Source of the DNA: Shinisaurus crocodilurus
Lineage: Eukaryota; Chordata; Lepidosauria; Squamata; Shinisauridae
Direction of reading: 5' to 3'
Assembly (NCBI GenBank): GCA_021292165.1
Contig: CM037876.1
Location: forward strand, 110,055,379-110,119,378
Length of the DNA stretch: 64,000 bases
Positions within the stretch are counted from its first letter, which is position 1; every line of letters starts with the position of its first letter. Position numbers and translations under genes: made by a program. Positions 1 to 13,300 of this stretch are shown here, one piece after another. The notes under the pieces were generated by a model. That model saw nothing but the letters and a program-made list of their open reading frames with translations, was not told the DNA's origin and ran no database searches.

Positions 1-1356
1 CTCTTTCCCATTCCTTGTATGTTACAGCTGTCAAGGGAAGCTCTGGCAGAGTAGGTAATATACTAGTACATTGACAAGGCCACACAGCGGACAGGTGAAT
101 CTGTGCACTTGCGAAGGACTAGGGGGGAAATGATAATGAAAAATTATGAATCCATTTGCATAGTTCCAAAGCACCGAAAAAAGAAAAGGTGGTGACCAAT
201 CTATGGTGCTTCCAAAGTGCCATTTCGGCACTGGTGGAGGGACATTGGCGAGGGAGGCTGGAGGTGGCAGTGGTGAGATTGTGAGGAGCGACACAGGCTT
301 TTTTGCCACTCTTGCCAGGCTGCTCTGTAGCCTCTTGGGACAAGCCACCCTGCCGGGTTCAGACGTCATAACAAGTCACCCTGAGAACAAGCCACCCTCA
401 GCAACCCAACAAAAGCCAGTAGATTCTCAGGGTGGCTTGTGCGTGGTTAACAAACCACACTGAATTGTCTGCGCTGGGTTCACACATCATGGTAAGCTAC
501 ACTGATGCTAACAAAGTTCACAACCCACCATGACTTATTGTGTCAAGTGAATCCAGTCAATGAAAAAGAAAATGGAGAAGTAACCGTGGTTAGTTCCACG
601 CACACCCCCCCCCAAATAACATCAAGTGTTTCGGCTTTCAGCTCCTCCAAAATGGCAGCCTCCAATTCAAGGGATGAATGCCCTCCCCAAATTACGCACA
701 CCAGTGATGAGGAGGTGCTTTCCTAATGCCTAGGCTTCCGAGGACGTTAATAAGCAGAGGGGGGCAGCTAGGGCTGGACCTCGGGACCAAGGTCCAGGGT
801 CCCCAAATGACCACCCAGGGAGTGGCAGGTGATGGGGCAGTGGCAAACAGGTCTGGCATCAGCACCTGGGCTAGCATGGGCCTGCTGGGGCCACCTTGGC
901 TGACACTGCTTGTTCCAGCATCCTTTTTTCTTTTTTCTTAAAAAAGCTTGTTATAGTCAGGGGGCAGCTGGCTGGGCATGTACATGGTTACAGATGTCCT
1001 TTAAAAAAAAAACTTTAAAGATATACAGTATTGTCCTTTTCTGCAATAAAATGGTGCTTATTCCCAAGTAAATGTAGAAAACTGAAACTGTACATGCTTC
1101 GAATATATAGATATGTAAGTATAAATATTAATCGGATATGGCAAAAAGTTGTTGTTTGCTCTCACATATCTGGAATTTAGAAGCAATTGTAAATCATGGA
1201 ACGGTGTGCAGGAGAAAAGAAATACTAGTTGTGTTCTTCGAACTGAAGTAATACACATGGCTGTCTAAAGACCATTAAGTTCAGGATCTAAAATAACCTA
1301 GCTGCACCACTGATAGGTATACCATTGTTCATAATCAGTAGCCATCTTTTCCTTAC
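1..1356. other. 3' intron of CRACR2A, no gene seen
   Basis: No exon recognised. Positions about 340-560 hold a degraded inverted-repeat element built from variants of 'caacaagccaccctg'. Nothing else is assignable. The terminal CRACR2A exon is not visible here. Confidence 0.5.
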
Positions 1357-1433
1357 CTAGCCAAGTGAAGTACAGGCTCATTAGTGTTGTCACCTGACAA
1401 GGCACTGCATTCATAGAAGATTAAACTGTAATC
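1357..1433 (-). CDS. CRACR2A: CRACR2A exon 15 of window: Rab G5 (penultimate coding exon)
   Basis: Found by translating the minus strand: acceptor CTCTAG, donor GTAAGG, 77 nt, phase 0 in and phase 2 out. It encodes [20 protein letters not shown] then VLHLA. ECSA is the G5 motif. It joins in phase to exon 14 and matches the family's [12 protein letters not shown] block. The final exon, encoding the Lys-rich tail and Cys-Cys prenylation site, was not found between 1 and 1356. Confidence 0.93.
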
Positions 1434-4400
1434 CTAGAGTAGATAGGAAAAAAGATTGCTTATTAGTTTTGCACCAAGGAAAATTGTATGAACAAATTGA
1501 TAGGCTAGGTGGGGCCAGTGCAGAACCAGAGCAGCAGGAATTCACAATTTGGAGCTAATTTGATGATGATGATGATGATGATGACGACGACAACGACAAC
1601 ACCAACACCATGGAATTTATACATGCATGTCTTGGGGACCTCATTCTATCATGAGACACACACCCCCATACTTTTTATGGTCTTCTAGAGAGGCCTTGCT
1701 CCATCCATCATCTCCTTGGAGCAGAACTAAATGTTTTGAGACAAACAGAAGGTATTCAACCCCTTGCCTACCCCTTTCCTAACGTCTCATTGGGCAGTAT
1801 TCTGCAAGGAGAATGGGTGAGCAAGAGTTAGATTCATGAGGCTTTACTATGCTAGAGCCCTTTCCTAGACAAAGTGGAAGTCATCAAGACATGGCCCCCT
1901 CCAAAATCAGTAAGTTAAGAGCTTTATTTTTATCTATTTATCTATTTAGTCAAAGTATTTATTAGTCACTTTTTAGGGCCAAGGCCTCACAAAGTACATA
2001 ATGATACAAGATACATGATAAAGCACATCAGACAGGCATAAACTAGGCACATCAAATAGATCTACAGTTACTATGAGAAAACTGAATATAAAATGTGTGG
2101 GAATCACTAGAGGAGTATTCACGTTACAATAAACATGTGTTTACACTGAATGTATGCTCATTCAGATGGTTGTGAGAATCTGTCTACATGTGTTCATGTG
2201 TGATTTGTATTCAGGTACTAGAATTCTACTTAATCCAGGGTACAGATCATTTCGGGCCAGTCACTGACTCTCAGCCTAACCTACCTCACAGGGTTGTTGT
2301 GAGGATAAAATAGAGAGGAGGAGGAGGATTATGTAAGCTGCCTTGGGTTCATTGCAGGAAAAAAGGCGGGGTATAAATATAATAATTAAATAAATAAATA
2401 TACTTGGGTTGAATGAATGCACATATAGTTGTGTATATTGATAAACACATGCTCACTTTATCTAATCATGTAAAGCAGGGGTCCCCAACCTTTTTGGGCT
2501 GGTGGGCACATACGGAATTTTGACAGAGTGTTGTGGGCATTCTCAGAAAATGTCTACCTTTTGGAGGAGGGGCTTGCCCATTCACAAAATGGCTGCCATG
2601 GTAGGTGTGGGCAGTCACAAAATACTAATTTATCTGAAGGCAAACTGGTGAGGTGTAAAGAAAAGTAATTTGCCCAAGAACCTAACCACAAGGCAGAGTT
2701 CCAAAATACAAAGCCGCTCTTTTGAACCCACAGTTTTCTGCTCCCTCCCACATCCATTTTAGAGTAGGCAAACTTATAAGGCTCAGAGACAAGTAACTTG
2801 GCTGATGAACTGCATACAAGGCAGAGGTAGGTTCTGATCCCTAAATGCCAAATCACATATTTGCCCTCACAAAGCACAACAAAATACCTATTTCACAAGA
2901 GAAACTGGTGATACTTAGAGAATCTCTCTCTCACACACAAGCAAAATACTCACCATGCTGAAACAGCCACCCACCATCTTTATTTTTTAAGAATGTCTCT
3001 GGGGCTCAGAGGCATTGTTGGGAATAAAGATAGCGCTAGAGGTGGATGCTTCACTTTGCAGAATGCCAGCCTCCCAGTTAAAATAAATAAATAAACAAAC
3101 AACACTCCCCACCCTTTAAAATAGAATAAAAATCAGGAGGAGACTGGTGGGCACCAAGAGAAGTGTCCATGAGCATAGTAGTGCCCATCAGAAGCCATGT
3201 TGGAGACTCCAGATGTAAGGTGCAACCCCCTGCAGGATGCCTGGAGCACAACTCTTTTGGCCCTGAGGAACTGCCATAGGAAACTCTGAGCATTTTTTTT
3301 GAGGCAACTTTGAGGATGAGTGAAAAAATTGTGAGAGGAAAGGGACTTGGGAGCCGACAAGTGGAGTGAATAAAGAACTGGGGAAGAGTGTGGGGGAGAG
3401 AACTACAACCAAATACCCTCACCCAGCAGCAACTTTGAGGCCAGAGAGTGACAGGCTGAGGCCTCCAGCTGCATTCCAGCCTAGGGCTGTGTGGCAGCAG
3501 GTAGGCATAGATGAGAGACCCTAATCATTCACTAGTAGATTTATTGGATTCCACCCACTCCTATTGTTTGCTTTGTTTAGAGCAGTGTTCTCCAACCTTG
3601 GGTCCCCAGATGTTTTTGGCATAGCTGGCTGGGGCATGCTGGGAGTTGTAGGCCAAAAACATCTGGGGACCCAAGGCTGGAGAACACTGGTTTAGAGACT
3701 CACCTTAAATTGTATAATCTGAGTTGTCCCTATTGCTTCCTTCCTTCTTTCTTTCTTCTCTTCTCATTAAATAAATTATTGTCAGCAAATATGTTTTACT
3801 TTCATCATTGGCATTGCTATTCAGTTCCCAAAGTTTCATAGTAGTGTTTTTGGTGGGTAGATAATTAAAACAAACAAACATCCAACAACAACACAAAACA
3901 CATCTGGAATATTTACAGTGGTTTAGGTAGAGCTAATAACATTACCTATGCAAGCCCTAGTGAACAGACTAGGTAGGATGTATTTCTGTGTAGGTTAGAA
4001 GCAGTACCTTTATGAGCAATTGTTTGAATTCTAAAAAAGAACAACCCATTTACTTAGGATCCAAAAATTTCTTCTTTGTTAATAAAGACCCTTGCAATAT
4101 TTTATAATATTCTGTCACATGTTCTTCCATGTGAAGGAATGTCCTTCAATGGACAACAAGATACTGGGCTATTATCCTGAGACCCCTTTACGAACACTTG
4201 TACATTCCATGCAAATAACTGTATGAGTGTATAGATCAATAATCTGTATGCACGTATTCAATATACGTGTGTTGAATGTAACTTGTGAACACTCATGAAA
4301 AAAGAGTGGGATAGAACAACTTTTCTGGGATTAGATTGTGGTACTGGAGCTGCGTATCAGTTTGTGTAAAATTGATACACAAAACTGATTGTGTATCAGT

Positions 4401-5838
4401 TTTACACAATGGCCCCATGGGTAGTCATCTGGGATGGGAAAGATGACTCACAAAGTGGAGGAAAGTTCTTACTGGGTTGGCTGCAAAAATATATATGAGA
4501 ATGGTGCCATAGATGTCATATGTATAGTTCCTGGAAAATAGTGAGTGCTGCCCCCAGAGGTCCATGATGGGGCCACCAAAAATGGGTCTCCTTAGACATT
4601 TTGGACCATCTGCCTTTCATGGCTCAAAGTCATTGGCTCATAATAGATTATTTCTCCAAATGGGCAGAGGCTCACCTTATACCTGATCAGGAGGGTGATC
4701 ATGGTAGGAGAGCACTGGTGGCGGAGAATTTCATTTGTCTCCAGGGACCAGGGTACTCCCCACCCACCCCCAGACCAGTCTACTGACTGCATTACAAATT
4801 TTGAATCCCAGCTCTTTAGGGAGATGTGCAAATTTTAAAGCATAAATAAGACCTATACTACAGCCTACCATCTGCAGTTGCATGATTTAGTAGAGCAGTT
4901 GAACAGGATGCTGGCGGATATGCTGTCTTCTTTTGTATGGGACAACCAACAGATTGGGACTGGCATGCAGGGGTAGTGCACAAGCCACCATAGGATTCAA
5001 CCATCCTACAGCCTCTCCATCATCATCCCTGCCTGGTGCTGGAAGTGAGCTAGACATGTTCAGAGGCCTGTCTAGCTGAATTTATTTTCTTTTGAGGGGG
5101 GAACAGGAGCAGAAATAGCATCCTGCCCTGTCTGGCTCCCGTGCTAAATTATTTAACAAGTTGTTCCCATGGCCGGATTAACATAGGGGCTGTGGGAGCG
5201 GCCGCTCCAGGCCTTTAACAGACAATCGGCCCGCAATTATAGGGACACGCAGCGATTTTTCCCCCTTCGGAGTTAGCTCTGATCGTTATCATTCAGCATA
5301 ATTAATGATTTTTTCAAGATTAGAAAGGTGTTCTAAGCACATCTGCATTACAGGCTTGAGGCAAGACCTAGCAAGAACTGTTGTTCTCAAATTAGCATTT
5401 CAGTATCTTTGCATTTCAATCACTGTTACTACATTTCTTTGTGAGAACGTCTAGCACATGGGGGGCTTGCTAGGGTCTGTAATATTCAGATTTAGAAGGG
5501 ACCTCTCTCTCCAGCCTCGAGCAAAAGATCTTTCTGATTCGCAGCTCAATTGTTCAAATGCTAGTTTAACAACAACACAAAAAAAAGCAACAAGAACAAC
5601 ACAATTATTCTTGGTCAAGCAAAGCTTCCTGGCTTTTTGTTGTGGCTTTTTTTTTTTTTAATAAATAATTTGGGGGAAATTCTGCAAGTTCTCCTTCTCC
5701 TTCTTTTCTGTCAAAGGGCTTTCCCTCTTCCCTCAAAGAGCCAAACTGAACGTAAGGGCTGTGTGTTTGTGGGTGTGGGTGTCTGCCTTTTGGGGGTGTT
5801 GATCCTCCTGCCGCCTGCAAAATGTCACCTGCTTGGCT

Positions 5839-5869
<31 letters not shown>

Positions 5870-6128
5870 CACGTGCGCTTTCATGGGGAATTGTGTGGCA
5901 TTTTAAGTTTTATTTTGAAAAACCCCAGAGAACAGAGTTCACCAAATATCCCTCTTGGATATTTTGGACTACAGTTCTCATTTGCCTCAGGCAGCATGGC
6001 CAGTGGCTGGGGAAGATGGTTTATGTTTATTTAAAAATGGTTGTTGTGAATGTTCTATTTATGTGAATGTGTCTGCCTTTTGGGGGTGTTGATCCTCCTG
6101 CCGCCTGCAAAATGTCACCTGCTTGGCT

Positions 6129-6166
<38 letters not shown>

Positions 6167-6291
6167 ACGTGCGCTTTCATGGGGAATTGTGTGGCATTTT
6201 AAGTTTTATTTTGAAAACCCCCAGAGAACAGAGTTCTCTCTCTCTGTGTGTGTGTGTGTGTGTGTGCACGTGTGTGTGTGTGTGCTTGGCT

Positions 6292-6333
<42 letters not shown>

Positions 6334-9300
6334 ACGTGCGCTTTCATGGGGAATTGTGTGGCATTTTAAGTTTTATTTTGAAAAACCCCAGAGAACAGAG
6401 TTCACCAAATATCCCTCTTGGATATTTTGGACTACAGTTCTCATTTGCCTCAGGCAGCATGGCCAGTGGCTGGGGAAGATGGGAGCTGGGCCCCCAAACA
6501 TTTGGAAGGGCCCCGGTTGGGGAAGACTGCCCTAGAGGTTAAAAAACGTGGAGGTACTTATCATCAACGATATGTGATGAACGGTTTTATTGAGTTAACA
6601 AGCTTATTGTTTACAAAAAAAGAAATATTTTCAATATGTTTCTGTTTTGGCACTTTAATGGTAATTAAAATATTTAATTTGTTTTAATATAAAATTGCGT
6701 CTTCATTTTATTTATTTCCATAAAAAGGCCCACCAAAATCCTCAGCACCAGGCCCATAATGCTCTTAATCCGGCCCTGGTTGTTCCCAAGGACTACCAAG
6801 TGAGCATCCCATGGATTTCATTTTTGTGATTAAGGACACAGTCCTATCGAATGCGCCCTCAGTGGCTGTAAGCCCCTGAACTCGGAGGCTTATGAGCATC
6901 CAGTGCAGAGTGGGAGGAGCGGTGGAAGCAATCTTCACCTCCCCTCTGCTCTCACTCTGAATTTCAGCTAGATGCCCGAATTCGGCTGTCTAGCTGAGGC
7001 ACTTTGGAGGGAGAAAGGAGGCTGGAGCACCATCAGGATGCCACATATCCTGATGGCCCCGGTCTCCTCATCTTCCCACCCCACAAAATGCCCCTTTACC
7101 CCCTCTCTGAGGTCAGAGTAACCTCAGAGAGGCAGCCAGTGCAGTTCTTTCCACGCTGGATGTGAGAAGGGGAGGGGGATTGGAGCTTGGTTCCCCAGCT
7201 CCGAGCTCTGTTTCCAACCTTGGATCTGGGAATCTGAAGTATCCCATGGCCCAAAGGATTGCTCTCTAAGTATCTCTCGTTGCCAGTTTAATAACAATGT
7301 GTTCTTTGGACTCTTCCTTCTTACTGTACCTTGGCTAGATGCTCTCCTAATCCTTTGGGGACTTCCCGTTCTTTTTCGTTATCGATTTTATTACCAAGCA
7401 AAAGGACAGGAATGTTCTCTCCCTGTTGCCTCCTATGAAACAAGGAACAGCAGTTAAAATATAGAGTATTTCCCTGCAAGAAAATATTGAGAACTGGCAA
7501 CCAACAAACTGACACACAAATGAATATACTCAGTAGGCCCCCCCAACAGGTAATTATTAATTTTATTACAGAATAGATCAAGCTTTCTAGTAAGGGGGGA
7601 AACAAAACATAAGCATTGTAATCAGATTATATCATTCTTTGCACCCAGTATTGGAAATTATTTGTTCAGATCATTAATGATATAGAAATGGCATGCAGTT
7701 TTACCTGGAGTCTTTTAGACTTCACCCACAGCTTTTTAAATTAGAACTGCAAGTGCACATCGCCATATCTAGGTTTGGATACAATTAAGTGGCATTCTAA
7801 TTATAGAAGCTAAACTATATACTCAAATGGGGGCTAGGGTGGGATGCAGTACATCTTTGCACTCTGTCCCCAGAGATACACAACATACACACATACGCAC
7901 GCACGCACCTGCCTGTCAATGCACACCTTATATGCTCGATGGGTGGGTCTTTAAGATTGTGTCTTGTCTTGTGGTGGCCTTGACTACAGCATGTGTTGGG
8001 CCAGCAGCACTCCTTTAGTCGCTGGGCAGCATGGGGTGTATGTGTTTAAGGTATGCGTTTCTGGATTGTTTCGTGGGTTGGGATATGTCTGAATAGATGG
8101 GGAAGGGGAATGGGGGTGCTCCTATAGGGGTAATTACAGGTCAAGGATGGCACGGGAAAGGGAGAAGGAGGAATCAGCAGTTCAGAGGATATAGATGGGT
8201 GTAGGCCATCTCCTCTGCTGACCCTTCTCTTAATTTACAGGTATCAGGTGGAAGGGCTACTGGCCCCTCTCGTCTGGCGGTGTTGCCGCTTAATGCCAGA
8301 TCTGTTCACAATAAGATCTCACTCATGTGTGATCTGATTGTGGATGAGGGAGCCAACCTGGCATGCATCACCAAAACCTGGGTGAGCAAGTTGGGTGGGA
8401 TCGATCTGACCCAGCATTGCTGGGTATTCAGTGCAGCATCAACCCAGCTGGGGGGATTTCCCGTAGCCAGAGCCGGCAATTCTGTTGAGGCTCTAATCTC
8501 ATACTATGGAATGGTGAGACACGATGGGCTGTTGACACAATAGCTCCTGATCACCCTCTCCGGCGCTATGATGCCCGCCCAAGGTGCTCCCTGGTTCTCT
8601 GGTGAGCTCCAGACAATGAAATAGGCTAGGAGATGGCTAGAGTGTAAGTGGTGTAAGACTCGTTGTGAGGCCAACAAGACACGCATGAAGATGTATAATT
8701 GCACCTACTGCATGCATGTCAGTGATGGCAGCAAAGAAGGCCTACTTTGTTGCCTCCGTTGCAACTTGCATCCCCAAGAGCTTTTCCAGGTGGTTCAGGG
8801 CTTGTTGTCACATTCCCCAGCAAATCAGAGGTTCATCAGGTCCCTCCTTTGTACGTCTTCAGCTCTGAAGACTCACCTGTTTTTGCTCAAGTGTCCATAG
8901 TCTGTGGGCTGCAGGCTCTATTGGCGATATCTGTTTTATGGTATTTTTATTGGATATTCATTTATGGAATGTCATTATATTTGTTTTGTACTGTTTTTAT
9001 CTTGTACACCGTCTTGAGAGGGTTCTACCCTTAAAGGTAGCCTAAAAATCATTTTAAATAAATGAATAAATAAAAATAGATAAACTAAAATATTACAGAA
9101 ACATCTTAAGTCTTCTGATAATCTCTCCTTCAAAAGGGAACCATGCTTGGGTAAGCAGTGCACTGCTCTTCGACTTCCACTCAGGGAACACGTAAAAATA
9201 TTTAAACCTAATCAGACTTACCTCAATGCTCACTAACCACTGCTTCACTGCCATAAACGTGTCTCTTTCGGTTATGTCATACATCACAATGACACCATCC

Positions 9301-10296
9301 ACTTTCCGGAAGAACTGCTTGGTGATGCTGCGATACCTGCAAACCCAGTATCACTACATGTCTTTGATCATTAGCACCAAAACCATATAGCAGTTAAGAC
9401 AACAGAGCAACTAGCCTACCACAAAGCTGAGGTTTTGAGTATTTAGCAGTGCTGTGCCAAAAGTTTCTTCCACATTTTTTCCAACCATTCTCACTCCATT
9501 TGATAGAAAAGAAATTGCTATTGAAAAGAAATTCAAAGGAGAAGAAAATTTCAGATACATTCTCATGTGTGGGGTTCAGGGTTCTTGTGCTTACCCTACT
9601 TATGAAGTGGGCAAGGAGTATGTGTAGCTTTTCTTTCATTGTACAGTCATCTCTCCAGCAGCCTGCAGCCTCCACAGCTTCCCACACTTCAGTTAGAGCC
9701 CAGGGGAAGATGTCATAAGGTAACTTCTCCCCCATAGCCCTTTTTCATATCAGGAAGCTGGAGCAGCCTGGGAGGATGCTAAGTGATGGAGAGATGTGTA
9801 ATAGAAAGAAGAAACCCATACAGCACCCCCAGCCACCTAACAGTGATAAGGAAACTCAAAAAATACCACCAATAGAAATTCAAAAGAAATTCTAAAGCGT
9901 CCTGAAAATGAGGCAGAAAAATAGAACCCTCTTTCATGGGGGAAGAAAAATTTTGGGAAATTGGAGAACAGATTTTGGTACAGCACTAGCTCCAATGTCT
10001 TTCCCAGAGTTGGACACAACACTGCTGCCCGCCCACACCTGCTAAAGGACTTCAGGGAAGGAGCAGTATTATAAGCACCTGCGTTAGAGACAAGATGTCT
10101 CCACAATCACCCCTCAGAAATTTAACATGTGGGAGACCCTGAGGAAGGTGCTGAACCCTGAAGAATAACAACTAGAGCTGAGCCAAAATTTCTCAAGACA
10201 TTTTTCTAAGAAAGTTCTGCGATTTTTCTTTTTCTTACCCCCCCCTTCCCAAATAGAACAGCATTTTGCAGAATGTTCTTCACATTTTCTCCACCA

Positions 10297-10331
<35 letters not shown>

Positions 10332-13300
10332 TGGCCACCTTTCTCCTCCGCAATGGCCTGAATCAATGCCTGGTATGGGCATTATGGAAGATGCAAAATG
10401 GAGGCCAGGCTGTCAGCACAGTTGCTGCTATTGCCACTTGTAGTGACAGCACAAAAAACAAAACAAGACCATAAGAAAAAAAAGAAAGAAGATGTGCTAC
10501 AACTACCACCATTGAAACTACTGGAGAATTTCCAGTGAGAAAGTGTTGAATTTCTTCTCTCACTGGAGAAATTCAGTGACATTGTTCCCCCAGTTTCTCT
10601 GCCCACAAATAGGGTGGAGAATTTCATGAGGCCATTTGCACACACCAATAGTATTTAGGGTGCATCTATTGACCCAGGAGGATGTGGCCACAGGCATGGC
10701 ATGGCATTGGATCACTTCAGGCACAATCCGCCAGGAAGCCAAGAGCTTCTCATTCCCTACATTCCTTGGCATTGTCTGATACCTCACTGCTTCATTATTC
10801 AGTTCCCACTCTTTGCTTCCAGGACCTGGGGGCTAGTTTCCAGGATTCTTCATGACAAGCATATTTGGATCTCCCACAACCTGTGGATTGACTTCATAGC
10901 AACAAACCATCCTACTCTCTAATCATGATGCTCCTGACTTGGGCTTTGAAAGAATATGTAAAACCTGTGCTCTTCTGGCTCTGATGTGTCATCTTCCACT
11001 TACACCCTAGAATCCTTGTAAATGATTCTTGTAAAAGACTTGAGGAAAGGATCTTATTCTAAATGAACTCAATATACCATCCGGACCCCTGGCTTCAAAA
11101 AACCATGGCTCGCTGTTCTAGATGAGATGTGTTTAGTACAGGGGTTCTCAACCAGGGGGGAATTCTCCCCAGGGGGGGAATTTTAGGGTTTCAGGGCGGG
11201 AATTGGGGCCACAGACTCAAACTGTTGGAATACTGATTTTTCTACAAATTACAATTCTAGAGGTTGTATATAATCTATAGGACATCACACCTTATTGTAT
11301 GGCACAGATTAAGTCAGACAATCTTGGAAATGGGGGGAATGACATTCTGACATATGGTGAAGAGAGTGCATGGGGCAAAAAAGGTTGAGAGAAGAACCAC
11401 TGGCTTAGTATAACACAAGAGCCTTTCCTTACCTTTCTTGCCCAGCAGTGTCCCAGAGCTGCAGCACTACTTGGCTATTATCCACGGTCACTGTTTTCAC
11501 ACTGTAATCCACACCTGTAAAGGAAACACAGCCCAAGTTGTCTCCTCTTTGTGTACTCTGTTTAGTTGGTGGAAAACTGGTTGTGCGTGTGTGTGATATC
11601 AATTAAATCGATTAGTTATCAATTACACAACGTTATAGTTAGCCAGCCCTACAGTTTCAGTCCTCTTACTGCTCACATAAAAACAAGTTATTAATGGGGT
11701 GGTGAAAGGGAGCTGTTCCCAAAGGATGATTAAAGTGTAAGCTCGCTGTGTGTGTGTGTGTGTGTGTGTGTGTGCACCAAGGTAACCCAAAAGCTAGATT
11801 CTGCAACCTGCATAAATTATGCAAAAGTAGCAACCATGGGGGGGGCACTGTAACAGGCATTGAACAATCAGTTATTCAGCTCTATTAACCAGCCACAAGG
11901 TGGGGCTGTGGTATAGCTGCAGTATAGCAGAATTGCGACTTTACACAAGGCTTTCATTTCTGTTTGTTTCAGTTTAAAATTTAATACCTGACTGTTTCCT
12001 CACTCTAAAAAAAACCCTATGAAAATGGCTGGAAAACATAGGGGAGGCCCTCGAGGATGATGACGTCGTGAAAAGGCCCCGCAAACTTCAATGAATGAAA
12101 AACAATAAATGCCTCATGTAGCGAAGCCCTAATAGCATTCAGGTTCCTCAAATCCTGTTCCAAATAAAATGACTTAGTCTCTGCATTTTTAGCATCAGCA
12201 AGTGCTTCATCAGCAAGTGCAAGTTAACCCTTTGGTGATGCCATCTATCCAGCTTGGCGGGACAATACTGGAAAATGTCAATCATTTTCTCTATCTTGGC
12301 AGCTATCTTTCTGTTACAGCTAACATCAACAGTGAAATCCAGCATCGTTTGAGCTCCGCAAGTGCCGCATTTTCTCAAATGAAACATAGAGTGTTTGAGG
12401 ATCTGGATATCTGTAAGGAAACCAAAACGCTAGTTTATGAAGCCATTGTATTACCAATTTTATTGTATGCCTGCGAAACATGGACTATCTATAAACGTCA
12501 TTTCCACCTCCTTGAAAGATTTCATCAACGTTGCCTCCAGAAAATCCTGCAAATTACTTGGGAAGATAGGCAAACAAATGTCAGTGTACTGGAAGAAGCA
12601 AAGACTACTAGTGTTGAAACAATGATCCTTCAACGCCAACTTCAATGGACTGGTCATGTTATTCGAATGTCTGACTGCCGTCTCTCAAACCAGTTACTTT
12701 ATTCCCAACTCAAGGATGGAAAGCGGAATATCGGTGGTCAGTATAAGAGGTTTAAAGATGTTCTTAAGACTAATCTAAAAAAATGCAATATAAACATCGA
12801 AAACTGGGAAGCTCTGGCCCATGAACGATCTAAATGGAGGTTGGCCTTTCACAAAGGTTCCATGTACTTTGAAGAAGGCCGAGTGCAAGGTGAAAGGGAA
12901 AAATGTGCTAAGCGAAAAGCACGTCAAACGAATCCTTTACAGGACCATCTTCCATCTGGTAACCTGTGTCCTCACTGTGGGAAGCTGTGTGGATCTAGAA
13001 TTGGTCTCCACAGTCACTTATGGACCCATCGCTAGAGTCTACACAATTTTTTAGAATTTCCTCCTTTTATAATTTTCTTTTTGTGATTTTATTTATTTAT
13101 TTATTTATTATATTTATACCCCACCTTTTTTCCTGCAAGGAACCCAAGGCGGCTTACATAATCCTCCTCCTCCTCCTCTCCATGTTATCCTCACAACAAC
13201 CCTGTGAAGTAGGTTAGGCTGAGAGTCAGTGACTGGCCCAAAGTCACCCAGTGAGTTTCATGGCTGAGCGGGGACTAGAACCCAGATCTCCCAAGTCCCA

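Noticed and set aside
5822..6535. Cys/Val-rich small frames
   Set aside because: Translations of (GT)n microsatellites.
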